Source of the DNA: Strigamia acuminata
Lineage: Eukaryota; Arthropoda; Chilopoda; Geophilomorpha; Linotaeniidae
Reading direction: 5' to 3'
NCBI GenBank assembly: GCA_949358305.1
Contig: OX442316.1
Location: forward strand, 62,001 to 126,000
Length of the DNA: 64,000 nt
The position numbers and the translations under genes are program-made. Positions 34,100-46,074 of the stretch are shown here, in pieces (the first letter of the stretch is position 1; each line of letters starts with the position of its first letter). The notes beneath the pieces were generated by a model. The model made no database searches, was not told the origin of the DNA, and saw only the letters and a program-made list of their open reading frames with translations.

Positions 34100-35660
34100 T
34101 GTTGCAAGACAGCGTAGAAATTGTTGTGCTATTTTATTGTCAATATTTTTACCATTTTCTTTGAGTTGATTAAAATCTTTAAGTGTTTTAATTTCCTTTG
34201 CCTAATTGGTATTTTTCACTTTTCAGATTTTTTATTGCCTATTAAAGTGTTTTGACTTGATTTTTATTCATACTTTTCAATATTCAGTAATGTTTATGCT
34301 TTGTATTGATTTCAAATATCTTATTCCGTGCATTTATTGACTTATTCACTTGTTTTTTGAGAGTTTGTGTTGATTCCGAACTGTTTTGGTGCAAATTTCG
34401 TTACCTAGCATACAATTGCGATGCTAGTGACGTCATTTTTCTGTTTCCCGTAAAGTTACGGTTCCGTCTTCTAACCTTTTGTTTGGTACTTTTCTAATCA
34501 TTTGGAATTTTATTAAGCATTCGTTTAGACTAATTCAAGCATGCTCTTTCTATCTAGATGCATCAAAACTGCTTTGGAAGTTCCGTTTGTTTGGTTTGAA
34601 CGTTCGTTTCCATCTGCCATAAAAGCGCAGCCGGGAATGTTCGTTTGGCCGATAAATTCGTATTTATTCAATCTGTGTATTTTATTCCGATGTTTTGTGA
34701 AGAGAATTGATAATTATTCTTGTTATTTAATCGATACTTTATTGATTATATACATTTAGTGTTTTTACATTCATTTTACGTGTGATTTTGCCGCCGATGT
34801 TATGTTCGCCGGACGCCATGTTTGATCCAACACCTTTGTTATGTTCGCCGGTCGCCATGTTTGTCCCAAGCGACGATTACACAATGTAACCGTTATTTTT
34901 GTATTTTATATCACATAATTTGCATTTACTATTACATTGCGTTATTATTCAGTATGTATTCTTCGATAATTTTGTGCTTTTGTACCGATCGAAATTCAAA
35001 TGTGATCGTTATGTAATTTTCCTGGCCTGTGATTGGCTATCGTCAATCCTCTCTTTCCGAGATCGGTTTATTGCTAATATCTCATTGTTTAACGTGTTTT
35101 TGGACATTGTTGTGATTAGCTTTTTTGTTCACCGCATTCTTGTGGTCATTTCAATGTATTTCAATGTATTTTTAGTGCATTTTTAAGCAAATGCCAACTT
35201 TGCCGTGATCTTGTTTCCTCCGTTACCATGGTAACGGAATCTTTTGTGTATCTGTATTTCGCCGCTATCGGCCTGGCGCGTGCCATATTCGGTACTGCGC
35301 ATGTGCGGTTCTCTAAGAACCAATCTAATTGCTGTAATTTCATCAGTTATTAACCAACCTTTGAATAAATGTGTTGTGTTTTATTAGCTCTTGTTTTAGG
35401 CTTATTTTCAAACACATTCAATGTGTAGTGAGTAGTTTAAAATTTCTCAGGCCAACTTATGTTTCCGCCACCTATTGGATACTTGGTGCAGGTGTTCTCC
35501 ACATTGTTCCAGCGGTTCAACAATGCCATTTGTTGCGGATTTATTGCTCTCCAGTGCGATTTTCGTACTAGCCACGCCATACGACCTTGGGCGAGCTCAA
35601 GTGTCTTGAATTTGGATACGCATCGCCATTCCTTTCCTTCTGTCTTGTTGACCTGCAACA
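34100..35660 (+). repeat. 3' LTR (1561 bp)
   Basis: A copy of the 5' LTR at offset 7857 bp, starting TGTTGCA and ending TGCAACA. All LTR sites recur: CRE 34428-34435, YY1-type pair 34812-34822 and 34851-34861, octamer 34918-34925, X-box palindrome 35220-35237, initiator 35343-35348, AATAAA 35364-35369. The absence of any difference I could see across 1.56 kb points to very recent integration or recent gene conversion. Confidence 0.97.
35364..35369 (+). terminator. Polyadenylation signal of the element (3' LTR)
   Basis: AATAAA with a GT-rich stretch directly downstream. This is the copy expected to end the genomic RNA, about 20-30 bases further on. It is the only AATAAA in the LTR I noted with a good downstream element. 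Confidence 0.6.
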
Positions 35661-35664
35661 ACTT
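35661..35664 (+). repeat. Target site duplication, right (ACTT)
   Basis: Follows the terminal CA of the 3' LTR and is continued by AGCACAAACACC, the normal satellite sequence. Matches 26239-26242. Confidence 0.93.
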
Positions 35665-36135
35665 AGCACAAACACCACAAGACCAATGTCTCTGAATGTT
35701 CAGAAATAGTGTTTAAACCTTAGTAGAAGCCTTCAATATAAGTTTTAGCAACACCCAAGCAATAAAATTTGAAAAAAAAATTTTGAGCTTATTTCACATC
35801 GCAGTTGACTTAGCACAAACACCACAAGACCAATGTCTCTGAATGTTCAGAAAGAGTGTTTAAACCTTAGTAGAAGGCTCCAATGTAAGTTTTAGAAACA
35901 TCCAACTAATGATTTGGGAGAATAAACTTTTGATCTCATCACAGTTGACTTAGCACAAACACCACAAGTCCAATGTCTCTGAATGTTTAGAAATAGTGTT
36001 TAAACCTTAGTAGAAGCCTTCAATATAAGTTTTAGCAACACCCAAGCAATAAATTTTGAAAAAAAAATTTTGAGCTTATTTCACATCGCAGTTGACTTAG
36101 CACAAACACCACAAGACCAATGTCTCTGAATGTTC

Positions 36136-39100
36136 AGAAATAGTGTTTAAACCTTAGTAGAAGCCTTCAATATAAGTTTTAGCAACACCCAAGCAATAAA
36201 TTTTGAAAAAAAAATTTTGAGCTTATTTCACATCGCAGTTGACTTAGCACAAACACCACAAGACCAATGTCTCTGAATGTTCAGAAATAGTGTTTAAACC
36301 TTAGTAGAAGGCTCCAATGTAAGTTTTGGAAACATCCAACCAATGATTTGGGAGAATAGACTTTTGATCTCATCACAGTTGACTTAGCACAAACACCACA
36401 AGTCTAATGTCTCTGAATGTTTAGAAATAGTGTTTAAACCTTAGTAGAAGCCTTCAATATAAGTTTTAGCAACACCCAAGCAATAAATTTTGAAAAAAAA
36501 ATTTTGAGCTTATTTCACATCGCAGTTGACTTAGCACAAACACCACAAGACCAATGTCTCTGAATGTTCAGAAATAGTGTTTAAACCTTAGTAGAAGGCT
36601 CCAATGTAAGTTTTAGAAACATCCAACCAATGATTTGGGAGAATAGACTTTTGATCTCATCACAGTTGACTTAGCACAAACACCACAAGTCCAATGTCTC
36701 TGAATGTTTAGAAATAGTGTTTAAACCTTAGTAGAAGCCTTCAATATAAGTTTTAGCAACACCCAAGCAATAAATTTTGAAAAAAAAATTTTGAGCTTAT
36801 TTCACATCGCAGTTGACTTAGCACAAACACCACAAGACCAATGTCTCTGAATGTTCAGAAATAGTGTTTAAACCTTAGTAGAAGGCTCCAATGTAAGTTT
36901 TGGAAACATCCAACCAATGATTTGGGAGAATAGACTTTTGATCTCATCACAGTTGACTTAGCACAAACACCACAAGTCCAATGTCTCTGAATGTTTAGAA
37001 ATAGTGTTTAAACCTTAGTAGAAGCCTTCAATATAAGTTTTAGCAACACCCAAGCAATAAATTTTGAAAAAAAAATTTTGAGCTTATTTCACATCGCAGT
37101 TGACTTAGCACAAACACCACAAGACCAATGTCTCTGAATGTTCAGAAATAGTGTTTAAACCTTAGTAGAAGGCTCCAATGTAAGTTTTGGAAACATCCAA
37201 CCAATGATTTGGGAGAATAGACTTTTGATCTCATCACAGTTGACTTAGCACAAACACCACAAGTCCAATGTCTCTGAATGTTTAGAAATAGTGTTTAAAC
37301 CTTAGTAGAAGCCTTCAATATAAGTTTTAGCAACACCCAAGCAATAAATTTTGAAAAAAAAATTTTGAGCTTATTTCACATCGCAGTTGACTTAGCACAA
37401 ACACCACAAGACCAATGTCTCTGAATGTTCAGAAATAGTGTTTAAACCTTAGTAGAAGGCTCCAATGTAAGTTTTAGAAACATCCAACCAATGATTTGGG
37501 AGAATAGACTTTTGATCTCATCACAGTTGACTTAGCACAAACACCACAAGACCAATGTCTCTGAACGTTCAGAAATAGTGTTTAAACCTTAGTAGAAGGC
37601 TCCAATGTAAGTTTTAGAAACATCCAACCAATGATTTGGGAGAATAAACTTTTGATCTCATCACAGTTGACTTAGCACAAACACCACAAAACCAATGTCT
37701 CTGAATGTTTAGAAATAGTGTTTAAACCTTAGTAGAAGCCTTCAATATAAGTTTTAGCAACACCCAAGCAATAAATTTTGAAAAAAAAATTTTGAGCTTA
37801 TTTCACATCGCAGTTGACTTAGCACAAACACCACAAGACCAATGTCTCTGAATGTTCAGAAATAGTGTTTAAACCTTAGTAGAAGGCTCCAATGTAAGTT
37901 TTGGAAACATCCAACCAATGATTTGGGAGAATAGACTTTTGATCTCATCACAGTTGACTTAGCACAAACACCACAAGTCCAATGTCTCTGAATGTTTAGA
38001 AATAGTGTTTAAACCTTAGTAGAAGCCTTCAATATAAGTTTTAGCAACACCCAAGCAATAAATTTTGAAAAAAAAATTTTGAGCTTATTTCACATCGCAG
38101 TTGACTTAGCACAAACACCACAAGACCAATGTCTCTGAATGTTCAGAAATAGTGTTTAAACCTTAGTAGAAGGCTCCAATGTAAGTTTTGGAAACATCCA
38201 ACCAATGATTTGGGAGAATAGACTTTTGATCTCATCACAGTTGACTTAGCACAAACACCACAAGACCAATGTCTCTGAACGTTCAGAAATAGTGTTTAAA
38301 CCTTAGTAGAAGGCTCCAATGTAAGTTTTAGAAACATCCAACCAATGATTTGGGAGAATAAACTTTTGATCTCATCACAGTTGACTTAGCACAAACACCA
38401 CAAAACCAATGTCTCTGAATGTTCAGAAATAGTGTTTAAACCTTAGTAGAAGCCTTCAATATAAGTTTTAGCAACACCCAAGCATTAAATTTTGAAAAAA
38501 AAATTTTGAGCTCATTTCACATCGCAGTTGACTTAGCACAAACACCACAAGACCAATGTCTCTGAATGTTCAGAAATAGTGTTTAAACCTTAGTAGAAGC
38601 CTTCAATATAAGTTTTAGCAACACCCAAGCAATAAAATTTGAAAAAAAAATTTTGAGCTTATTTCACATCGCAGTTGACTTAGCACAAACACCACAAGAC
38701 CAATGTCTCTGAATGTTCAGAAATAGTGTTTAAACCTTAGTAGAAGGCTCCAATGTAAGTTTTAGAAACATCCAACTAATGATTTGGGAGAATAAACTTT
38801 TGATCTCATCACAGTTGACTTAGCACAAACACCACAAGTCCAATGTCTCTGAATGTTTAGAAATAGTGTTTAAACCTTAGTAGAAGCCTTCAATATAAGT
38901 TTTAGCAACACCCAAGCAATAAATTTTGAAAAAAAAATTTTGAGCTTATTTCACATCGCAGTTGACTTAGCACAAACACCACAAGACCAATGTCTCTGAA
39001 TGTTCAGAAATAGTGTTTAAACCTTAGTAGAAGGCTCCAATGTAAGTTTTGGAAACATCCAACCAATGATTTGGGAGAATAGACTTTTGATCTCATCACA

Positions 39101-41044
39101 GTTGACTTAGCACAAACACCACAAGTCCAATGTCTCTGAATGTTTAGAAATAGTGTTTAAACCTTAGTAGAAGCCTTCAATATAAGTTTTAGCAACACCC
39201 AAGCAATAAATTTTGAAAAAAAAATTTTGAGCTTATTTCACATCGCAGTTGACTTAGCACAAACACCACAAGACCAATGTCTCTGAATGTTCAGAAATAG
39301 TGTTTAAACCTTAGTAGAAGGCTCCAATGTAAGTTTTAGAAACATCCAACCGATGATTTGGGCGAATAGACTTTTGATCTCATCACAGTTGACTTAGCAC
39401 AAACACCACAAGACCAATGTCTCTGAATGTTCAGAAATAGTGTTTAAACCTTAGTAGAAGGCTCCAATGTAAGTTTTGGAAACATCCAACCAATGATTTG
39501 GGAGAATAGACTTTTGATCTCATCACAGTTGACTTAGCACAAACACCACAAGTCCAATGTCTCTGAATGTTTAGAAATAGTGTTTAAACCTTAGTAGAAG
39601 CCTTCAATATAAGTTTTAGCAACACCCAAGCAATAAATTTTGAAAAAAAAATTTTGAGCTTATTTCACATCGCAGTTGACTTAGCACAAACACCACAAGA
39701 CCAATGTCTCTGAATGTTCAGAAATAGTGTTTAAACCTTAGTAGAAGGCTCCAATGTAAGTTTTAGAAACATCCAACCGATGATTTGGGCGAATAGACTT
39801 TTGATCTCATCACAGTTGACTTAGCACAAACACCACAAGACCAATGTCTCTGAATGTTCAGAAATAGTGTTTAAACCTTAGTAGAACGCTCCAATGTAAG
39901 TTTTAGAAACATTCAACCGATGATTTGGGAGAATAGACTTTTGATCTCATCACAGTTGACTTAGCACAAACACCACAAGACCAATGTCTCTGAATGTTCA
40001 GAAATAGTGTTTAAACCTTAGTAGAAGGCTCCAATGTAAGTTTTAGAAACATCCAACCAATGATTTGGGAGAATAGACTTTGATCTCATCACAGTTGACT
40101 TAGCACAAACACCACAAGTCCAATGTCTCTGAATGTTTAGAAATAGTGTTTAAACCTTAGTAGAAGCCTTCAATATAAGTTTTAGCAACACCCAAGCAAT
40201 AAATTTTGAAAAAAAAATTTTGAGCTTATTTCACATCGCAGTTGACTTAGCACAAACACCACAAGACCAATGTCTCTGAATGTTCAGAAATAGTGTTTAA
40301 ACCTTAGTAGAAGGCTCCAATGTAAGTTTTGGAAACATCCAACCAATGATTTGGGAGAATAGACTTTTGATCTCATCACAGTTGACTTAGCACAAACACC
40401 ACAAGTCCAATGTCTCTGAATGTTTAGAAATAGTGTTTAAACCTTAGTAGAAGCCTTCAATATAAGTTTTAGCAACACCCAAGCAATAAATTTTGAAAAA
40501 AAAATTTTGAGCTTATTTCACATCGCAGTTGACTTAGCACAAACACCACAAGACCAATGTCTCTGAATGTTCAGAAATAGTGTTTAAACCTTAGTAGAAG
40601 GCTCCAATGTAAGTTTTAGAAACATCCAACCGATGATTTGGGCGAATAGACTTTTGATCTCATCACAGTTGACTTAGCACAAACACCACAAGACCAATGT
40701 CTCTGAATGTTCAGAAATAGTGTTTAAACCTTAGTAGAAGGCTCCAATGTAAGTTTTGGAAACATCCAACCAATGATTTGGGAGAATAGACTTTTGATCT
40801 CATCACAGTTGACTTAGCACAAACACCACAAGTCCAATGTCTCTGAATGTTTAGAAATAGTGTTTAAACCTTAGTAGAAGCCTTCAATATAAGTTTTAGC
40901 AACACCCAAGCAATAAATTTTGAAAAAAAAATTTTGAGCTTATTTCACATCGCAGTTGACTTAGCACAAACACCACAAGACCAATGTCTCTGAATGTTCA
41001 GAAATAGTGTTTAAACCTTAGTAGAAGGCTCCAATGTAAGTTTT
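36136..41044 (+). repeat. Higher-order repeat of about 5 kb, copy 1
   Basis: 36136-38264 matches 40853-42981 at offset 4717 bp (marker AAAACCAATG with ATGTTTAG at 37692 and 42409; at least one point difference, GTCTAATG versus GTCCAATG). 38191-41044 matches 43195-46048 at offset 5004 bp (markers GAACGCTCC at 39887 and 44891, and the 139-bp A near 40081 and 45085). The difference between offsets, 287 bp, is exactly one A-B dimer. Confidence 0.82.
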
Positions 41045-44000
41045 GGAAACATCCAACCAATGATTTGGGAGAATAGACTTTTGATCTCATCACAGTTGAC
41101 TTAGCACAAACACCACAAGTCCAATGTCTCTGAATGTTTAGAAATAGTGTTTAAACCTTAGTAGAAGCCTTCAATATAAGTTTTAGCAACACCCAAGCAA
41201 TAAATTTTGAAAAAAAAATTTTGAGCTTATTTCACATCGCAGTTGACTTAGCACAAACACCACAAGACCAATGTCTCTGAATGTTCAGAAATAGTGTTTA
41301 AACCTTAGTAGAAGGCTCCAATGTAAGTTTTAGAAACATCCAACCAATGATTTGGGAGAATAGACTTTTGATCTCATCACAGTTGACTTAGCACAAACAC
41401 CACAAGTCCAATGTCTCTGAATGTTTAGAAATAGTGTTTAAACCTTAGTAGAAGCCTTCAATATAAGTTTTAGCAACACCCAAGCAATAAATTTTGAAAA
41501 AAAAATTTTGAGCTTATTTCACATCGCAGTTGACTTAGCACAAACACCACAAGACCAATGTCTCTGAATGTTCAGAAATAGTGTTTAAACCTTAGTAGAA
41601 GGCTCCAATGTAAGTTTTGGAAACATCCAACCAATGATTTGGGAGAATAGACTTTTGATCTCATCACAGTTGACTTAGCACAAACACCACAAGTCCAATG
41701 TCTCTGAATGTTTAGAAATAGTGTTTAAACCTTAGTAGAAGCCTTCAATATAAGTTTTAGCAACACCCAAGCAATAAATTTTGAAAAAAAAATTTTGAGC
41801 TTATTTCACATCGCAGTTGACTTAGCACAAACACCACAAGACCAATGTCTCTGAATGTTCAGAAATAGTGTTTAAACCTTAGTAGAAGGCTCCAATGTAA
41901 GTTTTGGAAACATCCAACCAATGATTTGGGAGAATAGACTTTTGATCTCATCACAGTTGACTTAGCACAAACACCACAAGTCCAATGTCTCTGAATGTTT
42001 AGAAATAGTGTTTAAACCTTAGTAGAAGCCTTCAATATAAGTTTTAGCAACACCCAAGCAATAAATTTTGAAAAAAAAATTTTGAGCTTATTTCACATCG
42101 CAGTTGACTTAGCACAAACACCACAAGACCAATGTCTCTGAATGTTCAGAAATAGTGTTTAAACCTTAGTAGAAGGCTCCAATGTAAGTTTTAGAAACAT
42201 CCAACCAATGATTTGGGAGAATAGACTTTTGATCTCATCACAGTTGACTTAGCACAAACACCACAAGACCAATGTCTCTGAACGTTCAGAAATAGTGTTT
42301 AAACCTTAGTAGAAGGCTCCAATGTAAGTTTTAGAAACATCCAACCAATGATTTGGGAGAATAAACTTTTGATCTCATCACAGTTGACTTAGCACAAACA
42401 CCACAAAACCAATGTCTCTGAATGTTTAGAAATAGTGTTTAAACCTTAGTAGAAGCCTTCAATATAAGTTTTAGCAACACCCAAGCAATAAATTTTGAAA
42501 AAAAAATTTTGAGCTTATTTCACATCGCAGTTGACTTAGCACAAACACCACAAGACCAATGTCTCTGAATGTTCAGAAATAGTGTTTAAACCTTAGTTGA
42601 AGGCTCCAATGTAAGTTTTGGAAACATCCAACCAATGATTTGGGAGAATAGACTTTTGATCTCATCACAGTTGACTTAGCACAAACACCACAAGTCCAAT
42701 GTCTCTGAATGTTTAGAAATAGTGTTTAAACCTTAGTAGAAGCCTTCAATATAAGTTTTAGCAACACCCAAGCAATAAATTTTGAAAAAAAAATTTTGAG
42801 CTTATTTCACATCGCAGTTGACTTAGCACAAACACCACAAGACCAATGTCTCTGAATGTTCAGAAATAGTGTTTAAACCTTAGTAGAAGGCTCCAATGTA
42901 AGTTTTGGAAACATCCAACCAATGATTTGGGAGAATAGACTTTTGATCTCATCACAGTTGACTTAGCACAAACACCACAAGTCCAATGTCTCTGAATGTT
43001 TAGAAATAGTGTTTAAACCTTAGTAGAAGCCTTCAATATAAGTTTTAGCAACACCCAAGCAATAAATTTTGAAAAAAAAATTTTGAGCTTATTTCACATC
43101 GCAGTTGACTTAGCACAAACACCACAAGACCAATGTCTCTGAATGTTCAGAAATAGTGTTTAAACCTTAGTAGAAGGCTCCAATGTAAGTTTTAGAAACA
43201 TCCAACCAATGATTTGGGAGAATAGACTTTTGATCTCATCACAGTTGACTTAGCACAAACACCACAAGACCAATGTCTCTGAACGTTCAGAAATAGTGTT
43301 TAAACCTTAGTAGAAGGCTCCAATGTAAGTTTTAGAAACATCCAACCAATGATTTGGGAGAATAAACTTTTGATCTCATCACAGTTGACTTAGCACAAAC
43401 ACCACAAAACCAATGTCTCTGAATGTTCAGAAATAGTGTTTAAACCTTAGTAGAAGCCTTCAATATAAGTTTTAGCAACACCCAAGCATTAAATTTTGAA
43501 AAAAAAATTTTGAGCTCATTTCACATCGCAGTTGACTTAGCACAAACACCACAAGACCAATGTCTCTGAATGTTCAGAAATAGTGTTTAAACCTTAGTAG
43601 AAGCCTTCAATATAAGTTTTAGCAACACCCAAGCAATAAAATTTGAAAAAAAAATTTTGAGCTTATTTCACATCGCAGTTGACTTAGCACAAACACCACA
43701 AGACCAATGTCTCTGAATGTTCAGAAATAGTGTTTAAACCTTAGTAGAAGGCTCCAATGTAAGTTTTAGAAACATCCAACTAATGATTTGGGAGAATAAA
43801 CTTTTGATCTCATCACAGTTGACTTAGCACAAACACCACAAGTCCAATGTCTCTGAATGTTTAGAAATAGTGTTTAAACCTTAGTAGAAGCCTTCAATAT
43901 AAGTTTTAGCAACACCCAAGCAATAAATTTTGAAAAAAAAATTTTGAGCTTATTTCACATCGCAGTTGACTTAGCACAAACACCACAAGACCAATGTCTC

Positions 44001-46048
44001 TGAATGTTCAGAAATAGTGTTTAAACCTTAGTAGAAGGCTCCAATGTAAGTTTTGGAAACATCCAACCAATGATTTGGGAGAATAGACTTTTGATCTCAT
44101 CACAGTTGACTTAGCACAAACACCACAAGTCCAATGTCTCTGAATGTTTAGAAATAGTGTTTAAACCTTAGTAGAAGCCTTCAATATAAGTTTTAGCAAC
44201 ACCCAAGCAATAAATTTTGAAAAAAAAATTTTGAGCTTATTTCACATCGCAGTTGACTTAGCACAAACACCACAAGACCAATGTCTCTGAATGTTCAGAA
44301 ATAGTGTTTAAACCTTAGTAGAAGGCTCCAATGTAAGTTTTAGAAACATCCAACCGATGATTTGGGCGAATAGACTTTTGATCTCATCACAGTTGACTTA
44401 GCACAAACACCACAAGACCAATGTCTCTGAATGTTCAGAAATAGTGTTTAAACCTTAGTAGAAGGCTCCAATGTAAGTTTTGGAAACATCCAACCAATGA
44501 TTTGGGAGAATAGACTTTTGATCTCATCACAGTTGACTTAGCACAAACACCACAAGTCCAATGTCTCTGAATGTTTAGAAATAGTGTTTAAACCTTAGTA
44601 GAAGCCTTCAATATAAGTTTTAGCAACACCCAAGCAATAAATTTTGAAAAAAAAATTTTGAGCTTATTTCACATCGCAGTTGACTTAGCACAAACACCAC
44701 AAGACCAATGTCTCTGAATGTTCAGAAATAGTGTTTAAACCTTAGTAGAAGGCTCCAATGTAAGTTTTAGAAACATCCAACCGATGATTTGGGCGAATAG
44801 ACTTTTGATCTCATCACAGTTGACTTAGCACAAACACCACAAGACCAATGTCTCTGAATGTTCAGAAATAGTGTTTAAACCTTAGTAGAACGCTCCAATG
44901 TAAGTTTTAGAAACATTCAACCGATGATTTGGGAGAATAGACTTTTGATCTCATCACAGTTGACTTAGCACAAACACCACAAGACCAATGTCTCTGAATG
45001 TTCAGAAATAGTGTTTAAACCTTAGTAGAAGGCTCCAATGTAAGTTTTAGAAACATCCAACCAATGATTTGGGAGAATAGACTTTGATCTCATCACAGTT
45101 GACTTAGCACAAACACCACAAGTCCAATGTCTCTGAATGTTTAGAAATAGTGTTTAAACCTTAGTAGAAGCCTTCAATATAAGTTTTAGCAACACCCAAG
45201 CAATAAATTTTGAAAAAAAAATTTTGAGCTTATTTCACATCGCAGTTGACTTAGCACAAACACCACAAGACCAATGTCTCTGAATGTTCAGAAATAGTGT
45301 TTAAACCTTAGTAGAAGGCTCCAATGTAAGTTTTGGAAACATCCAACCAATGATTTGGGAGAATAGACTTTTGATCTCATCACAGTTGACTTAGCACAAA
45401 CACCACAAGTCCAATGTCTCTGAATGTTTAGAAATAGTGTTTAAACCTTAGTAGAAGCCTTCAATATAAGTTTTAGCAACACCCAAGCAATAAATTTTGA
45501 AAAAAAAATTTTGAGCTTATTTCACATCGCAGTTGACTTAGCACAAACACCACAAGACCAATGTCTCTGAATGTTCAGAAATAGTGTTTAAACCTTAGTA
45601 GAAGGCTCCAATGTAAGTTTTAGAAACATCCAACCGATGATTTGGGCGAATAGACTTTTGATCTCATCACAGTTGACTTAGCACAAACACCACAAGACCA
45701 ATGTCTCTGAATGTTCAGAAATAGTGTTTAAACCTTAGTAGAAGGCTCCAATGTAAGTTTTGGAAACATCCAACCAATGATTTGGGAGAATAGACTTTTG
45801 ATCTCATCACAGTTGACTTAGCACAAACACCACAAGTCCAATGTCTCTGAATGTTTAGAAATAGTGTTTAAACCTTAGTAGAAGCCTTCAATATAAGTTT
45901 TAGCAACACCCAAGCAATAAATTTTGAAAAAAAAATTTTGAGCTTATTTCACATCGCAGTTGACTTAGCACAAACACCACAAGACCAATGTCTCTGAATG
46001 TTCAGAAATAGTGTTTAAACCTTAGTAGAAGGCTCCAATGTAAGTTTT
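40853..46048 (+). repeat. Higher-order repeat of about 5 kb, copy 2 (one extra A-B dimer)
   Basis: Partner of 36136-41044, with which it slightly overlaps at the junction. It carries one more 287-bp dimer near 42.9-43.2 kb. The GAACGCTCC marker appears again at 46171, 1280 bp further on, showing continuing shorter-range duplication. Confidence 0.8.
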
Positions 46049-46074
46049 AGAAACATCCAACCGATGATTTGGGC

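Larger units (their letters stand above)
26243..35660 (+). mobile_element. Full-length BEL/Pao LTR retrotransposon
   Basis: A 9418-bp element: LTR, primer binding site, leader, a single gag-pol frame, LTR. Assignment to BEL/Pao rests on domain order (Gag with DUF1759-like region, three CCHC-type knuckles, aspartic protease, RT, RNase H, integrase, DUF5641-like C-terminus), the PFGV-SSPFLL signature in RT, and the absence of an envelope frame after pol. LTRs are equal in length (1561 bp) and I found no difference between them on reading both. The major frame has no stop or frameshift. It therefore looks young and possibly competent, apart from three oddities: D-P-G at the protease site, no recognisable polypurine tract, and very long LTRs for the family. 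It lies inside satellite in the same reading direction as the array's arbitrary + orientation. Confidence 0.97.
24751..39338 (+). repeat. 5166-bp higher-order repeat, copy 2, split by the retroelement
   Basis: The left part, 24751-26242 plus the target, pairs with 19585-21076. The right part, 35665-39337, pairs with 21077-24749. With the element and one target copy removed it is one further period of the same unit, ending at a TTTTGG/TTTTAG mismatch (24750 versus 39338). Since copy 1 lacks the element, the insertion probably post-dates the duplication, though precise later exchange with an empty copy is also possible. Confidence 0.86.

Noticed and set aside
34040-35660. An env gene after pol
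   Set aside because: Only 60 bases separate the pol stop from the 3' LTR, and there is no third major frame.
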